From NCBI RefSeq assembly GCF_014656545.1, contig NZ_BNDS01000018.1, positions 43,497 through 107,113 of the forward strand: 63,617 nucleotides of DNA. Reading direction: 5' to 3'. The position numbers were made by a program, and so were the translations under genes. The notes under the pieces were generated by a model. That model saw only the letters and a list, made by a program, of their open reading frames with translations. It was not told where the DNA came from and did no database searches. Shown here one piece after another: positions 17,870 to 28,400 of this stretch. The stretch is from Neobacillus kokaensis. GTDB lineage: Bacteria; Bacillota; Bacilli; Bacillales; Cytobacillaceae. The number at the start of each line of letters is the position of its first letter. Position 1 is the first letter of the stretch.

Positions 17870-17983
17870 AATCTAAAAAAAGGGATATTCATTTTTTTAG
17901 ATTATCTACAAAACTTTCAAAATAGGAGAAATCAAAACTGCTATAGGGGTGCAATATTCAAAATAAAATGAAAATTTGAATAT
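17870..17983. promoter_or_regulatory. Two inverted repeats upstream of the ABC importer operon
   Basis: AATCTAAAAAAA (17870-17881) pairs with TTTTTTTAGATT (17892-17903). Further on, ATATTCAAA (17954-17962) pairs with TTTGAATAT (17975-17983). Their spacing before the importer genes suits binding of a dimeric activator such as the AraC protein upstream, but this is inference. No clear promoter is visible in the gap. Confidence 0.4.
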
Positions 17984-18064
17984 AAACCGTAAAAAATGGT
18001 GATAGCAACCGTAGATATTGTTTTTTATGATGGAAACTAATAGAAAGAAGGAGGGAGAGTTAAT

Positions 18065-18094
18065 TTGAACAAGAAAAGAAAGCGTATTCACTGA
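18065..18094 (+). other. Nine-codon leader ORF before the importer genes
   Basis: TTG start, peptide MNKKRKRIH, then TGA. It has the best ribosome binding site of the region (AAGGAGGG, 18048-18055, nine bases away). It contains a cre-like sequence (AGAAAGCGTATTCA, 18077-18090, two mismatches). It could be a translated leader or the remnant of an earlier start. Confidence 0.35.
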
Positions 18095-18121
18095 CAATAA
18101 ATGCAGGAAGGATGGTTGCAG

Positions 18122-19099
18122 TTGAATAGTCCATTGTCAGAAGTAAAAGAAACAATTGTTCCAGCAAAACGATCACACCTTGCAGTGAAGCTGCAGGCAG
18201 CAAAAACGATTATATGGCGCGACAAATACCTCTATTTAATGTTAATTCCATTTATTCTATGGTATTTAATTTTCGCCTACAAGCCGATGTACGGATTGCA
18301 AATTGCATTCAAAGATTATAGCTTATTTAAGGGAATCTCAGGAAGTCCCTGGGTCGGATTTGAAAATTTTGAACGTTTTTTTCGTAGTGAGTATTTTATC
18401 AGAAACTTAGTCAATACATTTATGATTAATTTGTGGGGGTTAATTTTTGCTTTCCCGGCACCGATTATTCTTGCTTTACTGTTAAATGAAGTAAAAAATG
18501 TGATGTTTAAAAAGACTGTACAGACGATTACGTATCTCCCTCACTTTATTTCGGTTGTTATTATCGCAGGGATTGTTACCAATTTTCTGGCGCCAACTAA
18601 TGGGATTGTCAACATTATGATTGAAAAATTAGGGGGAGAAAAAATCAATTTTCTCGCGATGCCGGAATTTTTTCGTACTATTTATATTGGTTCGATGCAG
18701 ATTTGGAAGGATGTAGGCTACAGTGCCATTATTTATTTGGCAGCCATTGCCGGCATCAATCCTGCCCTTTATGAGGCGGCAAAAATGGATGGGGCAAACA
18801 GGTGGAAACAAATGTGGCACATTACCCTGCCAGGAATGCTGCCGACAATTATGATTTTACTGATCTTAAATCTCGGCAGTTTTCTCGAAGTAGGCTATGA
18901 ATCTATTATCCTATTATACCAGCCTGCCACTTATGAAACGGCTGATGTGATTAACACATATGTGTACCGGGCAGGTCTTCAAGGCGGAAACTATGAGGTA
19001 GGGGCAGCTGCCGGTCTGTTTAATTCGGTGGTAAGCTTGATATTAGTGGTTGTAGCCAACCGTCTAAGTAAAAAAATGACTAACATTGGATTATGGTAG
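18122..19099 (+). CDS. ABC sugar importer permease (LplB/YtcP-partner type)
   Basis: About 325 residues with six predicted membrane helices and the binding-protein-dependent permease EAA loop (YEAAKMDGANRWKQMWHITLPGMLP). The N-terminal KYLYLMLIPFILWYLIFAYKPMYG pattern is typical of LplB-like subunits of oligosaccharide importers in Bacillus (for oligouronides or rhamnogalacturonan oligomers). The start is uncertain: TTG at 18122 has GGAAGGA at fair distance, while ATG at 18101 lacks a binding site. Its partners are the next permease and the lipoprotein. No ATPase gene is present, so the shared ATPase MsmX encoded elsewhere is presumably used. Confidence 0.92.
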   Translation: MNSPLSEVKETIVPAKRSHLAVKLQAAKTIIWRDKYLYLMLIPFILWYLIFAYKPMYGLQIAFKDYSLFKGISGSPWVGFENFERFFRSEYFIRNLVNTFMINLWGLIFAFPAPIILALLLNEVKNVMFKKTVQTITYLPHFISVVIIAGIVTNFLAPTNGIVNIMIEKLGGEKINFLAMPEFFRTIYIGSMQIWKDVGYSAIIYLAAIAGINPALYEAAKMDGANRWKQMWHITLPGMLPTIMILLILNLGSFLEVGYESIILLYQPATYETADVINTYVYRAGLQGGNYEVGAAAGLFNSVVSLILVVVANRLSKKMTNIGLW

Positions 19100-19107
19100 G
19101 TGATGAG

Positions 19108-19980
19108 ATGAGGCAATCCTATTCTGATAAACTATCTTCGGGCTTTATTGCAATAATCTTAATTTTGCTTTCAGTTGTCTGCCTGTATCCCTTTGTATAC
19201 GTCCTTTCTGCTTCATTTAGTTCAGGGAATGCGGTCATCACGGGTGAAGTGGTACTGTTTCCAAAGGACATCACACTTGATTCCTATAAATCTATTTTAG
19301 CGAAAGAGGGGTTATGGCAGGCGTATGGCAATACTGTGTTCTATACGGTAGCCGGTACTGCATTTAGTATACTTTTGACCATTTGCGGAGCCTATCCCTT
19401 GTCGAAAAGCAGGCTCCGGGGCAGGACCTTTGTCGCCTTTTTTATCGCGTTTACTCTGTGGTTTGGTGCGGGGCTTATTCCGACTTACTTGAATTTTAAG
19501 GAATTGGGGTTATTGGACACAAGGACTAGCATCATTGTCGGATTTGCTGTTTCAGCCTTTCTGGTCATTCTCTTGAGAACCTTTTTCCAATCCATTCCTG
19601 ATTCATTAGAGGAATCGGCTAAAATGGACGGTGCCAATGATTTGCAAATCCTTCGGTATATTTACCTGCCATTATCTAAACCAGCCCTAGTAACAGTGGG
19701 TCTTATTTATGCCGTTGGTAAATGGAACAGCTACTTTTGGGCGATGATTCTGTTAAAGGATGAAAATAAAATTCCCCTTCAGGTATTGCTGAAAAAAATG
19801 ATTGTTGAAATGAGTTTAAATGAGGAACTGACAGGCTCGATGAATGCCGCAAATACGATGTCACAGGAAACATTTATTTATGCAACGATCATTGTGTCAA
19901 TTTTGCCGATTGTGCTGGTTTATCCCTTCCTTCAGAAGTATTTTGTGAAAGGGACGATGATTGGCGGGATAAAAGAATAA
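19108..19980 (+). CDS. ABC sugar importer permease (YtcP type)
   Basis: About 290 residues, six predicted membrane helices, with the permease EAA loop (LEESAKMDGANDLQILRYIYLPLSKP) near residue 180. The second membrane subunit of the oligosaccharide importer. The ATG at 19108 follows TAGGTGAT. An ATG at 19093 overlapping the previous stop region is an alternative but has no ribosome binding site. The C-terminal VKGTMIGGIKE ending is characteristic of this subfamily. Confidence 0.92.
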   Translation: MRQSYSDKLSSGFIAIILILLSVVCLYPFVYVLSASFSSGNAVITGEVVLFPKDITLDSYKSILAKEGLWQAYGNTVFYTVAGTAFSILLTICGAYPLSKSRLRGRTFVAFFIAFTLWFGAGLIPTYLNFKELGLLDTRTSIIVGFAVSAFLVILLRTFFQSIPDSLEESAKMDGANDLQILRYIYLPLSKPALVTVGLIYAVGKWNSYFWAMILLKDENKIPLQVLLKKMIVEMSLNEELTGSMNAANTMSQETFIYATIIVSILPIVLVYPFLQKYFVKGTMIGGIKE

Positions 19981-20060
19981 TTTTTTGATAATGCACTAAG
20001 AGTATAGCATCAAGTAGAAAGCTTTAGCAGGTGAAAACATGAAAAGCGGGGGGCAATAAA

Positions 20061-21596
20061 ATGAAAAAAAGAAAATTAATGATTCCTTTACTTGCAAGTA
20101 TGATGATGTTAGTAAGCGGGTGCAGTGATGACGCTTCCACCAGCAGCAAGGAAAAGAATGTGAAAAAGGATGGGAAAGTCGAAGAACTAAAGGTATTCAT
20201 GCATGCATCCAATGGTTATTTTATTTTTAATGATGATTGGGCCACCTTTAAAGAAGCAGCTAAAAAGACGGGAATTAAACTAAAGGGAACGGCGCCAAAA
20301 TCGTCGACAAATAGTGCAGAAGCCTTTAACTTGATGATTGCATCTGGGGAGATACCGGATTTGGTCCATGGTCAAAAGAAATACTTAAATAAATATGGTA
20401 TGGAAGGTGCTTTCCTGCCGTTGAATGATTTAATCAAAAAGCATGCGCCGAATATCCAAAAATACGTAAAAGAAAAAGAGGGTTTCTTGAAGGCGAATCA
20501 AGGTCCGGATGGAAAGTTGTATATGGTGCCGTACATTTCTGATGGCTTGGTCGCGGAAACGTATTTTATTAGACAGGATTGGCTTGATAAGCTTAAGCTA
20601 CAAATGCCACAGACAGTGGACGAGTTTTACAAGGTTTTGAAGGCGTTTAAAGAACAGGATCCGAATGGGAATGGGAAACAAGATGAAATCCCTTATTTTT
20701 CGGAGGATAATATCCTTGGTCTGGGTACGTTATGGGGAGCCTTCGATGGCCTTTACCTTGAAAATGGTGAAATTAAATACGGACCATATGAAGCGAAGTT
20801 TCAAACGGCAATGGAAAACCTGTCAAAATGGTATAAGGAAGGGTTAATTGATCCTGAAATTTTCACTAGAGAAAAATCAAGGGAATATTTGCTTGGTAAT
20901 AACCTTGGCGGGGCATCCCGCTATTATCCTGGAAGTACGGCCGGTTATAACGATGCACTAAAGGATAAAGTTCCAGGCATTAACTTTATCGTAATGGCTC
21001 CGCCTGAAAATACAGAGGGAAAACGAATTGAGCCGACGAAACGGTCTGATTTCGGAAATAATCTAGGGGTTGCGATTAGTGCACAAACTGAAAATCCTGA
21101 AAAGGTGATTAAGTATCTCGACTTTTTCTATAGTGAAGAAGGTAGAAGATTGATGAACTATGGGATTGAGGGAGAAACCTATGAAATCAAGGATGGCAAG
21201 CCAGTGTTTACTGACAAGGCGTTAAAGGCGAAAGATGGCAATATTGTTGAGAATCTGCGGTCTTACGGCTCTCAAGTTCCGTTCTCCTTCCATCAAGATT
21301 TTGAATATGAAAAGCTTTGGATGAATCCAATTGCGGTGAAAGGGATTGAGGAATATACAAAGGGTAATTTCTTTGCTGAACAAATTCCGAACCTGACATT
21401 TACCGAGGAAGAAGAAAAAACCCTTACAGATATTGGAACGCAAATCACAACTTATAAAGATGAAACGGTACAAAAGTGGATTATGGGATCAGAGCCAGTA
21501 AACCTTGAACAATTCAAAAAAAGATTAGATGAAATGGGCTTTAAAGAGTATATCAAAGTTTACAATGCGGCTTATAAACGTTATCAAGATAGCTAA
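20061..21596 (+). CDS. Lipoprotein solute-binding protein of the oligosaccharide importer (LipO/YtcQ type)
   Basis: 511 residues. Signal sequence with lipobox L-V-S-G-C at about 17-21, then a Ser/Lys-rich linker and a large extracellular binding domain of the LipO/YtcQ kind. It captures the oligosaccharide and passes it to the two permeases. It carries family patterns such as MIASGEIPDLVHG, EQDPNGNGKQDEIPYF (Ca-binding-like loop) and FFYSEEGRRLMNYGIEGE. Strong GGGGGG before ATG. A hairpin follows, which probably limits transcription into the enzyme genes. Confidence 0.93.
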   Translation: MKKRKLMIPLLASMMMLVSGCSDDASTSSKEKNVKKDGKVEELKVFMHASNGYFIFNDDWATFKEAAKKTGIKLKGTAPKSSTNSAEAFNLMIASGEIPDLVHGQKKYLNKYGMEGAFLPLNDLIKKHAPNIQKYVKEKEGFLKANQGPDGKLYMVPYISDGLVAETYFIRQDWLDKLKLQMPQTVDEFYKVLKAFKEQDPNGNGKQDEIPYFSEDNILGLGTLWGAFDGLYLENGEIKYGPYEAKFQTAMENLSKWYKEGLIDPEIFTREKSREYLLGNNLGGASRYYPGSTAGYNDALKDKVPGINFIVMAPPENTEGKRIEPTKRSDFGNNLGVAISAQTENPEKVIKYLDFFYSEEGRRLMNYGIEGETYEIKDGKPVFTDKALKAKDGNIVENLRSYGSQVPFSFHQDFEYEKLWMNPIAVKGIEEYTKGNFFAEQIPNLTFTEEEEKTLTDIGTQITTYKDETVQKWIMGSEPVNLEQFKKRLDEMGFKEYIKVYNAAYKRYQDS

Positions 21597-21623
21597 GCTC
21601 TTTATTTAGATCTATAACCCAGA

Positions 21624-21653
21624 GGTGTTAGTTCTTTCCCCTGAACTAACGCC
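21624..21653 (+). terminator. Attenuator-like hairpin after the binding protein gene
   Basis: GGTGTTAGTTC and GAACTAACGCC (one G-T pair) with an 8-base loop, followed by TTCATTT. The weak T tract suggests partial termination, which would give more binding protein than downstream enzymes. Confidence 0.65.
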
Positions 21654-21683
21654 TTCATTTCATACTGAGGATGGGAGAAGAAG

Positions 21684-23561
21684 ATGAAATTTAATCAAAT
21701 TCCGATTATGAAAAATCCGCTTAAAACGAGAGAAGATGTAATGGAGGCAGTAAAACAACTTTGTCTGCCATTGGTTGACTTTTACTCAAACGGTAAATCT
21801 TTATTAGATGTTGGCAGAACGAGTGCTATCTCCAGAAACCAGGTGATCCAAATGGAGGGATTTTCCCGGCCGTTATGGGGGCTGGTGCCTTTTTGGAAGG
21901 GCGGCGGTGATTGCCCGGCTTTAGAAGATGTATATGTGGAAGGCATACGTAACGGCACCAATCCAGATCATGAAGAATACTGGGGGACCATTACGGATGT
22001 TGACCAGCGGATGGTCGAGATGGCTGCTCTTTCACTGGGACTGATGCTTGTTCCAGATAAACTGTGGCATCCTTTAACAGATCAGGAAAAACAAAACTTG
22101 TATCTGTGGTTAAATCAAATAAATGAAAAAAAGCCTGTCGATAATAATTGGCTTTTTTTCAGAGTCATGGTGAATACTGCGTTTGATACGCTGGGGTTAC
22201 CTTATGACCAAATACTTCAAGAGAAAACGTTAACGAGATTAGAAGAGTTCTACTTAGGGGTTGGCTGGTTCTCAGATGGCAATACCCCGCAGGTTGATTA
22301 TTATATTCCTTTTGGCTTTTATTTTTATGGGCTTATTTACGCAGAAGTCATGAAGGATAAGGACCCTGAACGTTCCAAGCGATTTAAAGACCGGGCTAAA
22401 GTTTTTGCGAAGAGCTTTATTTATTGGTTTTCCGAGGATGGTTCATCTATCCCTTTTGGCAGAAGTCTAACCTATCGATTTGCCCAAGGGTCATTTTGGA
22501 GTGCGTGTGCATTTGCCGACCTTGAAGTCTATTCATGGGGCGTGATGAAAGGAATAATTCTACGCCATTTACGGTGGTGGCTAAGTAAGCCAATCTATCA
22601 TTCAGATGGTACTTTAAGCATTGGGTATGCCTATCCGAACTTGATTATGGCGGAAAAGTATAATGCTCCAGGTTCACCCTATTGGGCGCTAAAAATTTTC
22701 CTGCTGCTTGCCCTGGATGAAAATCATCCGCTCTGGGCTGCTGAAGAGGAGCCGCTGCCTAAACTCGAACACACGAAAGGGCTGCTGCACCCGAACATGA
22801 TCATTTCTAGGGATGGAGACCATGTGTATGCTTTGACCTCTGGACAGTATGCGTTATTCGAACCTGCCCACACAGCTGAAAAATATGCAAAGTTTGCTTA
22901 TTCCACTGCCTTTGGATTCAGTGTGCCAAAAAGTAACTATGACTTGATTCAAGGTGCGTTTGACTCAATGCTCGTTTTCAGTGAGGAAAATATGTATTAT
23001 CGCGGCCGCAGAAAATGTGAGGAAGTAATGATGGAGGACGGAGCCATTTTTTCACGCTGGAAGCCATGGAGTAATGTCGAGGTAAATACTTGGCTGATTC
23101 CACTGGAGGGGTGGCATGTAAGAATTCATAAAATTCAAACGGAAAGATCTCTAACCACAGCCGAAGGCGGGTTTGCGATTGCCCGGGAAAAGGAAATTAG
23201 TCTGCATAACTTCCATCAGGAATTGGTAGATGCAGATGGTATTGCTACCCATTGCCCATGGGGTCTTAGTGGAATCATCAATTTATTTGGAGAACGGTCA
23301 TCTTCCTTAGTATTAGCTGACCCCAATACAAATGTATTGCATTCTTCTACTTCGTTCATACCAACTTTACACGGAAATATCAGCCCTGGCACGCATCTAT
23401 ACGCAACAGCTGTGACAGGTCATAGTGATTCGAATCGGGGAAAATTCCTTTGGGAGCATAAGCCTAAGTTAGTTTTAAGAAAAGATAATCTGGTTATTGT
23501 GACCCATGAAAATAAAGAAGTTTACGAGATTAAGGGAATCCTATCGGATTCAACTGTTTGA
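21684..23561 (+). CDS. DUF2264 family protein (putative intracellular glycoside-active enzyme)
   Basis: 625 residues without signal peptide. The N-terminal two thirds (about 10-380) match the DUF2264 helical toroid pattern (RNQVIQMEGFSRPLWGLVPFWKGGG about 55-80; GWFSDGNTPQVDYYIPFGFYFYG about 190-212). The last third is beta-rich. The family is often found beside unsaturated uronyl hydrolases and LplB/YtcP/LipO transporters, and its activity is not established for this member. The stop codon is 14 bases before the GH88 ATG, so both act on the same imported oligosaccharide. Confidence 0.85.
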   Translation: MKFNQIPIMKNPLKTREDVMEAVKQLCLPLVDFYSNGKSLLDVGRTSAISRNQVIQMEGFSRPLWGLVPFWKGGGDCPALEDVYVEGIRNGTNPDHEEYWGTITDVDQRMVEMAALSLGLMLVPDKLWHPLTDQEKQNLYLWLNQINEKKPVDNNWLFFRVMVNTAFDTLGLPYDQILQEKTLTRLEEFYLGVGWFSDGNTPQVDYYIPFGFYFYGLIYAEVMKDKDPERSKRFKDRAKVFAKSFIYWFSEDGSSIPFGRSLTYRFAQGSFWSACAFADLEVYSWGVMKGIILRHLRWWLSKPIYHSDGTLSIGYAYPNLIMAEKYNAPGSPYWALKIFLLLALDENHPLWAAEEEPLPKLEHTKGLLHPNMIISRDGDHVYALTSGQYALFEPAHTAEKYAKFAYSTAFGFSVPKSNYDLIQGAFDSMLVFSEENMYYRGRRKCEEVMMEDGAIFSRWKPWSNVEVNTWLIPLEGWHVRIHKIQTERSLTTAEGGFAIAREKEISLHNFHQELVDADGIATHCPWGLSGIINLFGERSSSLVLADPNTNVLHSSTSFIPTLHGNISPGTHLYATAVTGHSDSNRGKFLWEHKPKLVLRKDNLVIVTHENKEVYEIKGILSDSTV

Positions 23562-23575
23562 GGAGGAGGAAAGTG

Positions 23576-24778
23576 ATGATTAAACAAATTAATAAAACTG
23601 TTACAGATGAAGGTATTCAGCGAAAAGAACGTTATGCGAGCCGGCCGGCATTTTCGAGGGAGGATGCAGAAAACGCCATTCGCCACGTGCTAAAAAAAAT
23701 AGACCAAAAGCTACCTCGTTTTACTGAACAATTTCCAGCACCTTGTACAACAAATCTTCTCTATGAAGCAACGGAAAATCTTGAGTGGACCCCAGGATTT
23801 TGGACAGGGATGCTTTGGCTTGCTTATGAAGTAACGGGTGATACCAAATACCGGGAAGTTGCGGAAATTCAACTGGCCAGCTACCAGGAAAGAATCGAAA
23901 AAAGAATCATGACCAATACTCATGATCTCGGCTTTTTATATACCCTCTCCTGTATGGCCGCTTATAAATTGACAGGAAATCAAGAGGCACGCACGATTGC
24001 CTTGAAGGCAGCAGACCTCTTGCTGGAAAGATTTCATGAAAAGGCGGGGATTATACAGGCGTGGGGAGATTTAACCAATCCGAGGCAGAGGGGCCGTATG
24101 ATTATCGATTGCAATATGAATCTGTCTTTACTCTATTGGGCATCAGGCGAAACCGGGGACCTTAAATACAAACAAGCTGCCTATCAGCATATTCTCCAAG
24201 CGTATAACTATATTGTACGCGATGATGCGTCTACCTACCATACGTTTTATATGAATCCGGAAACTGGCGAACCGATTAAGGGAGATACACACCAAGGATT
24301 TTCCGATGAATCCTGCTGGTCTCGGGGGCAGGCTTGGGGAATGTACGGCTTCCCATTAAGTTATCTCTATACAAAAGATGAACAATTACTTTCATTAAGT
24401 AAAAAATTAACTCATTATTTTCTCAATCGGCTGCCTGAAGATGATGTCTGCTACTGGGATTTGATTTTTAGCGAGGGAGATGAGGAACGCGACAGTTCAG
24501 CCGCAGCAATCGCCGCATGTGGATTACTGGAAATGGTCAAACAGCTTCCGGTTTTGGATGAAGATTGCATGTACTACGAACATGCAGCCATAGAGATCAT
24601 TTCTTCGTTATCGAAACATTATGTTTCTAGTGAAGACGATGCAGAAGAAGGGGTATTGCTTCATAGTGTGTACAATAAAAATTTCAACCACGGTGTCGAT
24701 GAAAGCTGTATGTGGGGCGATTATTTTTATTTTGAAGCACTTGTCAGATTGACAAAAAATTGGACATTATACTGGTAG
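23576..24778 (+). CDS. Glycoside hydrolase family 88, unsaturated glucuronyl hydrolase
   Basis: About 400 residues, cytoplasmic (alpha/alpha)6 barrel. It removes the 4,5-unsaturated uronic acid from the non-reducing end of oligosaccharides made by lyases. Key residues of the UGL family are in place: an Asp in THDLGFLY (about residue 111) and an Asp in MIIDCNMNLSLLYWA (about 172), with the QGFSDESCWSRGQAWGMYGF segment lining the pocket. ATG at 23576 is chosen for its AGGAGGAGG; the upstream TTG would place the binding site inside the gene. The pattern resembles Bacillus glycosaminoglycan/xanthan UGL more than the rhamnogalacturonyl YesR/YteR. Confidence 0.93.
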   Translation: MIKQINKTVTDEGIQRKERYASRPAFSREDAENAIRHVLKKIDQKLPRFTEQFPAPCTTNLLYEATENLEWTPGFWTGMLWLAYEVTGDTKYREVAEIQLASYQERIEKRIMTNTHDLGFLYTLSCMAAYKLTGNQEARTIALKAADLLLERFHEKAGIIQAWGDLTNPRQRGRMIIDCNMNLSLLYWASGETGDLKYKQAAYQHILQAYNYIVRDDASTYHTFYMNPETGEPIKGDTHQGFSDESCWSRGQAWGMYGFPLSYLYTKDEQLLSLSKKLTHYFLNRLPEDDVCYWDLIFSEGDEERDSSAAAIAACGLLEMVKQLPVLDEDCMYYEHAAIEIISSLSKHYVSSEDDAEEGVLLHSVYNKNFNHGVDESCMWGDYFYFEALVRLTKNWTLYW

Positions 24779-24792
24779 TTTGAGAGGAATGG

Positions 24793-25443
24793 GTGGTTTT
24801 CATCATGGAATTAAACGGGGTTATGGGCCGGATTTATAACGGAATGGACTGGATTGCGAAGCTTGTATATGTACAATTTCTATGGCTTCTTGGAAGTGCA
24901 GCAGGACTCATCATTGGAGGGACCTTTCCGGCAACAATGGCTATGTTTGCGGTGCTTAGAAAGATGATTCAGCGAGAGGAGGAAATTTCCTTTTTCCAGA
25001 CGTTTTGGTCAGCGTTTCGAAGGGACTTTTGGAAGGCGAATGCCTTGGGCGGGATCATTACTCTAATTGGGTTTATCCTGTATTTCTACCTTGTCTTTTT
25101 AAAAGCGCATGAAGGGGTAGTTTCTGTAATTCTTTATATTCTTGTGCTATCCACCACTTTTGTCTTTCTCATCACAAACTTGTTCTTGGGCCCGGTTTTT
25201 GTTCATTATCAGCTGCGTTTCTTTCAATATCTGAAAATGTCTCTTTTATTTTGCCTTTCCTGCCCGTTTCACGGGATTTCCATGATTGGCGGGCTTGTCG
25301 CATTCTACTTTTTCATGACATATGTGCCAGGCCTGCTGCCATTCTTAAGTGTAAGTTTATTGGCGTGGTTTTTGATGTTTATCGCTAACCTTGCCTTCGA
25401 AAAAGCAAAGCAGGAAGCAGCTGCCGGGAAACTATCAATCTGA
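24793..25443 (+). CDS. YesL-like DUF624 membrane protein
   Basis: About 216 residues, four to five predicted membrane segments. Family pattern near the start: GRIYNGMDWIAKLVYVQFLWLLGSAAGLIIGGTFPATMAMFAVLRK. YesL/DUF624 proteins occur almost always beside LplB/YtcP/LipO importers and polysaccharide enzymes; their function is unknown but probably assists transport or secretion. The start is either GTG 24793 (close to GAGAGG) or ATG 24805 (closer to the normal family N terminus). Confidence 0.88.
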   Translation: MVFIMELNGVMGRIYNGMDWIAKLVYVQFLWLLGSAAGLIIGGTFPATMAMFAVLRKMIQREEEISFFQTFWSAFRRDFWKANALGGIITLIGFILYFYLVFLKAHEGVVSVILYILVLSTTFVFLITNLFLGPVFVHYQLRFFQYLKMSLLFCLSCPFHGISMIGGLVAFYFFMTYVPGLLPFLSVSLLAWFLMFIANLAFEKAKQEAAAGKLSI

Positions 25444-25483
25444 AAATATTCTTCTTAAAAGTATATTGGAAACGGGTGATACG

Positions 25484-28400
25484 ATGAAGGAACTATCGAT
25501 AGAAATACGAGAAAGGCTAGCTCGAATTAGAAGGCTGGGATTTAAGATGGTGTCCATTCTAGTAACCGTCTTGTTAATGGCACCAATGTTCACTGCTTTT
25601 TATGGAAAAGACGTTGCTGCTGCTGAAATGACCGATGAATTCACCATGTTGCGTGAGAAATGGAAAGACTATTTAACAGGCGGATCCGGATTCGATCGTG
25701 ATGACCCAGATATTTCTTCCTTTGTAAAAGGGATAGACGCAAAGGTTACCAATGCAGAAGGCACTGGTGCTTGGGACACAATGGATCGTTCCGAAAACAG
25801 AAAATATTTATGGAACGATTTGACAAGTACAACCGATTCAGCTGATGTATCTAACAACTATTACCGTTTAAAAGACATGGCACTGGCCTACTCCAGTGAA
25901 GGATCTAAGCTTTATCAAAACCAATTGTTAAAACAAGATATTATTAGCGGATTAGACTGGATGTATGCGAATCGCTACAACGAAAAGAAGTCGGAGTATG
26001 GAAATTGGTGGAACTGGGAAATCGGGGCACCGATGGCATTGAAAGACATCTTAGTAGTCATGTACAAAGATTTATCGGCTGACCAAATTGATAACTATAC
26101 GAAAGCAATTGATCGATTTGTGCCAGATCCTACAAAACGGACAAACTATCCTAGTCTTAGTGAAACTGGGGCTAATAGAATGGACAAAGCACTTATTGTC
26201 ATCATTCGTGGCATTGTTGGCAAAAACAGCGAGAGAATTAGCACCGGAAGAGATGCATTGAGCCAAGTTTTTGAATATGTGACCGATGGAGACGGTTTTT
26301 ATAAGGATGGCTCTTTCGTGCAACATAATTATGTTCCATACAATGGAAGTTATGGGATTGTGTTGATGGATCATCTAGCGGATGTGTTATATATATTGGC
26401 TGAATCGACCTGGAAGGTTACCGATCATAACTTACAGAATGTGTATAACTGGGTGTTTGATTCCTTTGAACCACTTATTTATAAAGGCGCAATGATGGAC
26501 ATGACAAGAGGAAGGGCAATCTCGAGGGAAGGGTCACAAGATCATTCCGCGGGCCGATCTGTCATTATCCCGATTTTACAACTATCTGGAGCGGCACCGC
26601 CTGATGTAGCGATGAAAATCAAAAGTATGGTCAAGTATTGGATTGAGTCAGATAAGACCTTTGATAATTATGTTGCGGGCTTGAACATTAACGATATGCT
26701 GCTCGTTAAAAAGGTAATGAAGGATTCTTCCATTACTCCCCGCGGTGAGTTGGTGAAACATCAAGTATTTGCAGCGATGGATCAGGTTGTTCATAGAAGT
26801 CAGGGATTTGGTTTTGGAATTAGTATGTCTTCCAAACGGATTTCAAGTTTCGAAATGGGTACTGCCAGCGGTGCTGAAAACACGAAAGGTTGGCATACAG
26901 GATATGGGATGACATATTTATACAACAATGATTTGACCCAATTTAGCGATGACTTTTGGCCGACCGTTAACATGCTTCGTCTACCGGGTACGACGACCGA
27001 CGGGTCAAAAGGAAGTCCGTTACAATCGTGGAAGCCGTATTTCAGTTCAAAAACATGGGTTGGTGGCTCATCCATTGACGGGCTTTACGGAGCTACGGGA
27101 ATGGAATTTGACTTAGAGAACAGCTCATTGACTGGAAAAAAATCGTGGTTCTCGTTCGATGATGAAATCGTAGCATTAGGTACCGGTATTACAGGCAGTG
27201 ATGATAAAGAGGCTGAAACCATCGTGGAAAATCGCAAGTTAAATGCCAGCGGGAATAATGCCTTAACAGTGAATGGGGAAACAAAATCGAATCAATTAGG
27301 TTGGTCTCAAACGATGGAAAAGGTGAAGTGGGCCCATTTGAAGGGTGACGTTCAAGGATCCGACATCGGCTATTACTTCCCTGGATCTTCAACTGTATCC
27401 GGGTTGCGTGAAGCGAGGACCGGTTCTTGGAAAGACATCAATATAGGTGGTTCGGATAAGCCGATTACGAAAAATTATTTAAGTCTGGCTCTTGAACATG
27501 GTGTAAAACCAAATAACGCATCGTATTCATATGTAGTATTGCCTAATAAAAGTCCAGGGGAAACGGAGCAATATAGCCAGCATTCGGACATTGACATTGT
27601 AAGCAATACGAGTGATGTACAGGCGGTCAAAGAGAAAAAGCTTGGCTTAATTGGAGCTAATTTCTGGAACCCGGGAGAAGTTGACTTTATTCGATCTTAT
27701 CAGCCAGCCTCTGTCATGGTGAAGGAAAATGGGGACGAACTAACATTATCTTTATCCGATCCAACGCAAATACAAGATCAAATCACGCTTGAATTAGGCA
27801 AAATTGGATCGAAAGTTATTACGAAAGATGACTCGATTAAAGTAGTACAAACTTCGCCTTACATTAAGGTAGAAGTTGACGTAGCCAAGTCATTAGGAAA
27901 AACACATACGATTACGTTTAAGTCAACAGCAAACGGAGGGAAACTCCCGCCAGTCGCAAGGATTGATGTTGTCATGAAAGACAAGGTTTACAGGGGCGAC
28001 CAGGTACCAGTAAAAATTAATCTATCCAACAGTGGTAAAAGGGTTTTGCCTGGGGGAGAGCTCTCGTTTAACGTACCAGAAGGATGGGTGATAGATTCAG
28101 AAAATCTTATAGTACCGGAACTTCATCCAAGCGAATCCTATACACTAGATGCAAAAATGATCATCCCCGAAGATGTTAAATACGATAAATACGAGATCAA
28201 TGCCTTATTAAAAGCGGGAAATACAATCCAGAATGCCTCCAAAAGTATAGAAGTTATCCGTCAATACTTAAAGGTTTCTCCGGTATCAGAATCACTTAAA
28301 GGCATTGTTGTAGAAGGGGAAGACTTTTCTGCTCAAGGGGGAGGTTCTGTTAATATCGTTCCTAAGCCGGGGGCATCCGAGGGCAATGCCATTAATTTAT

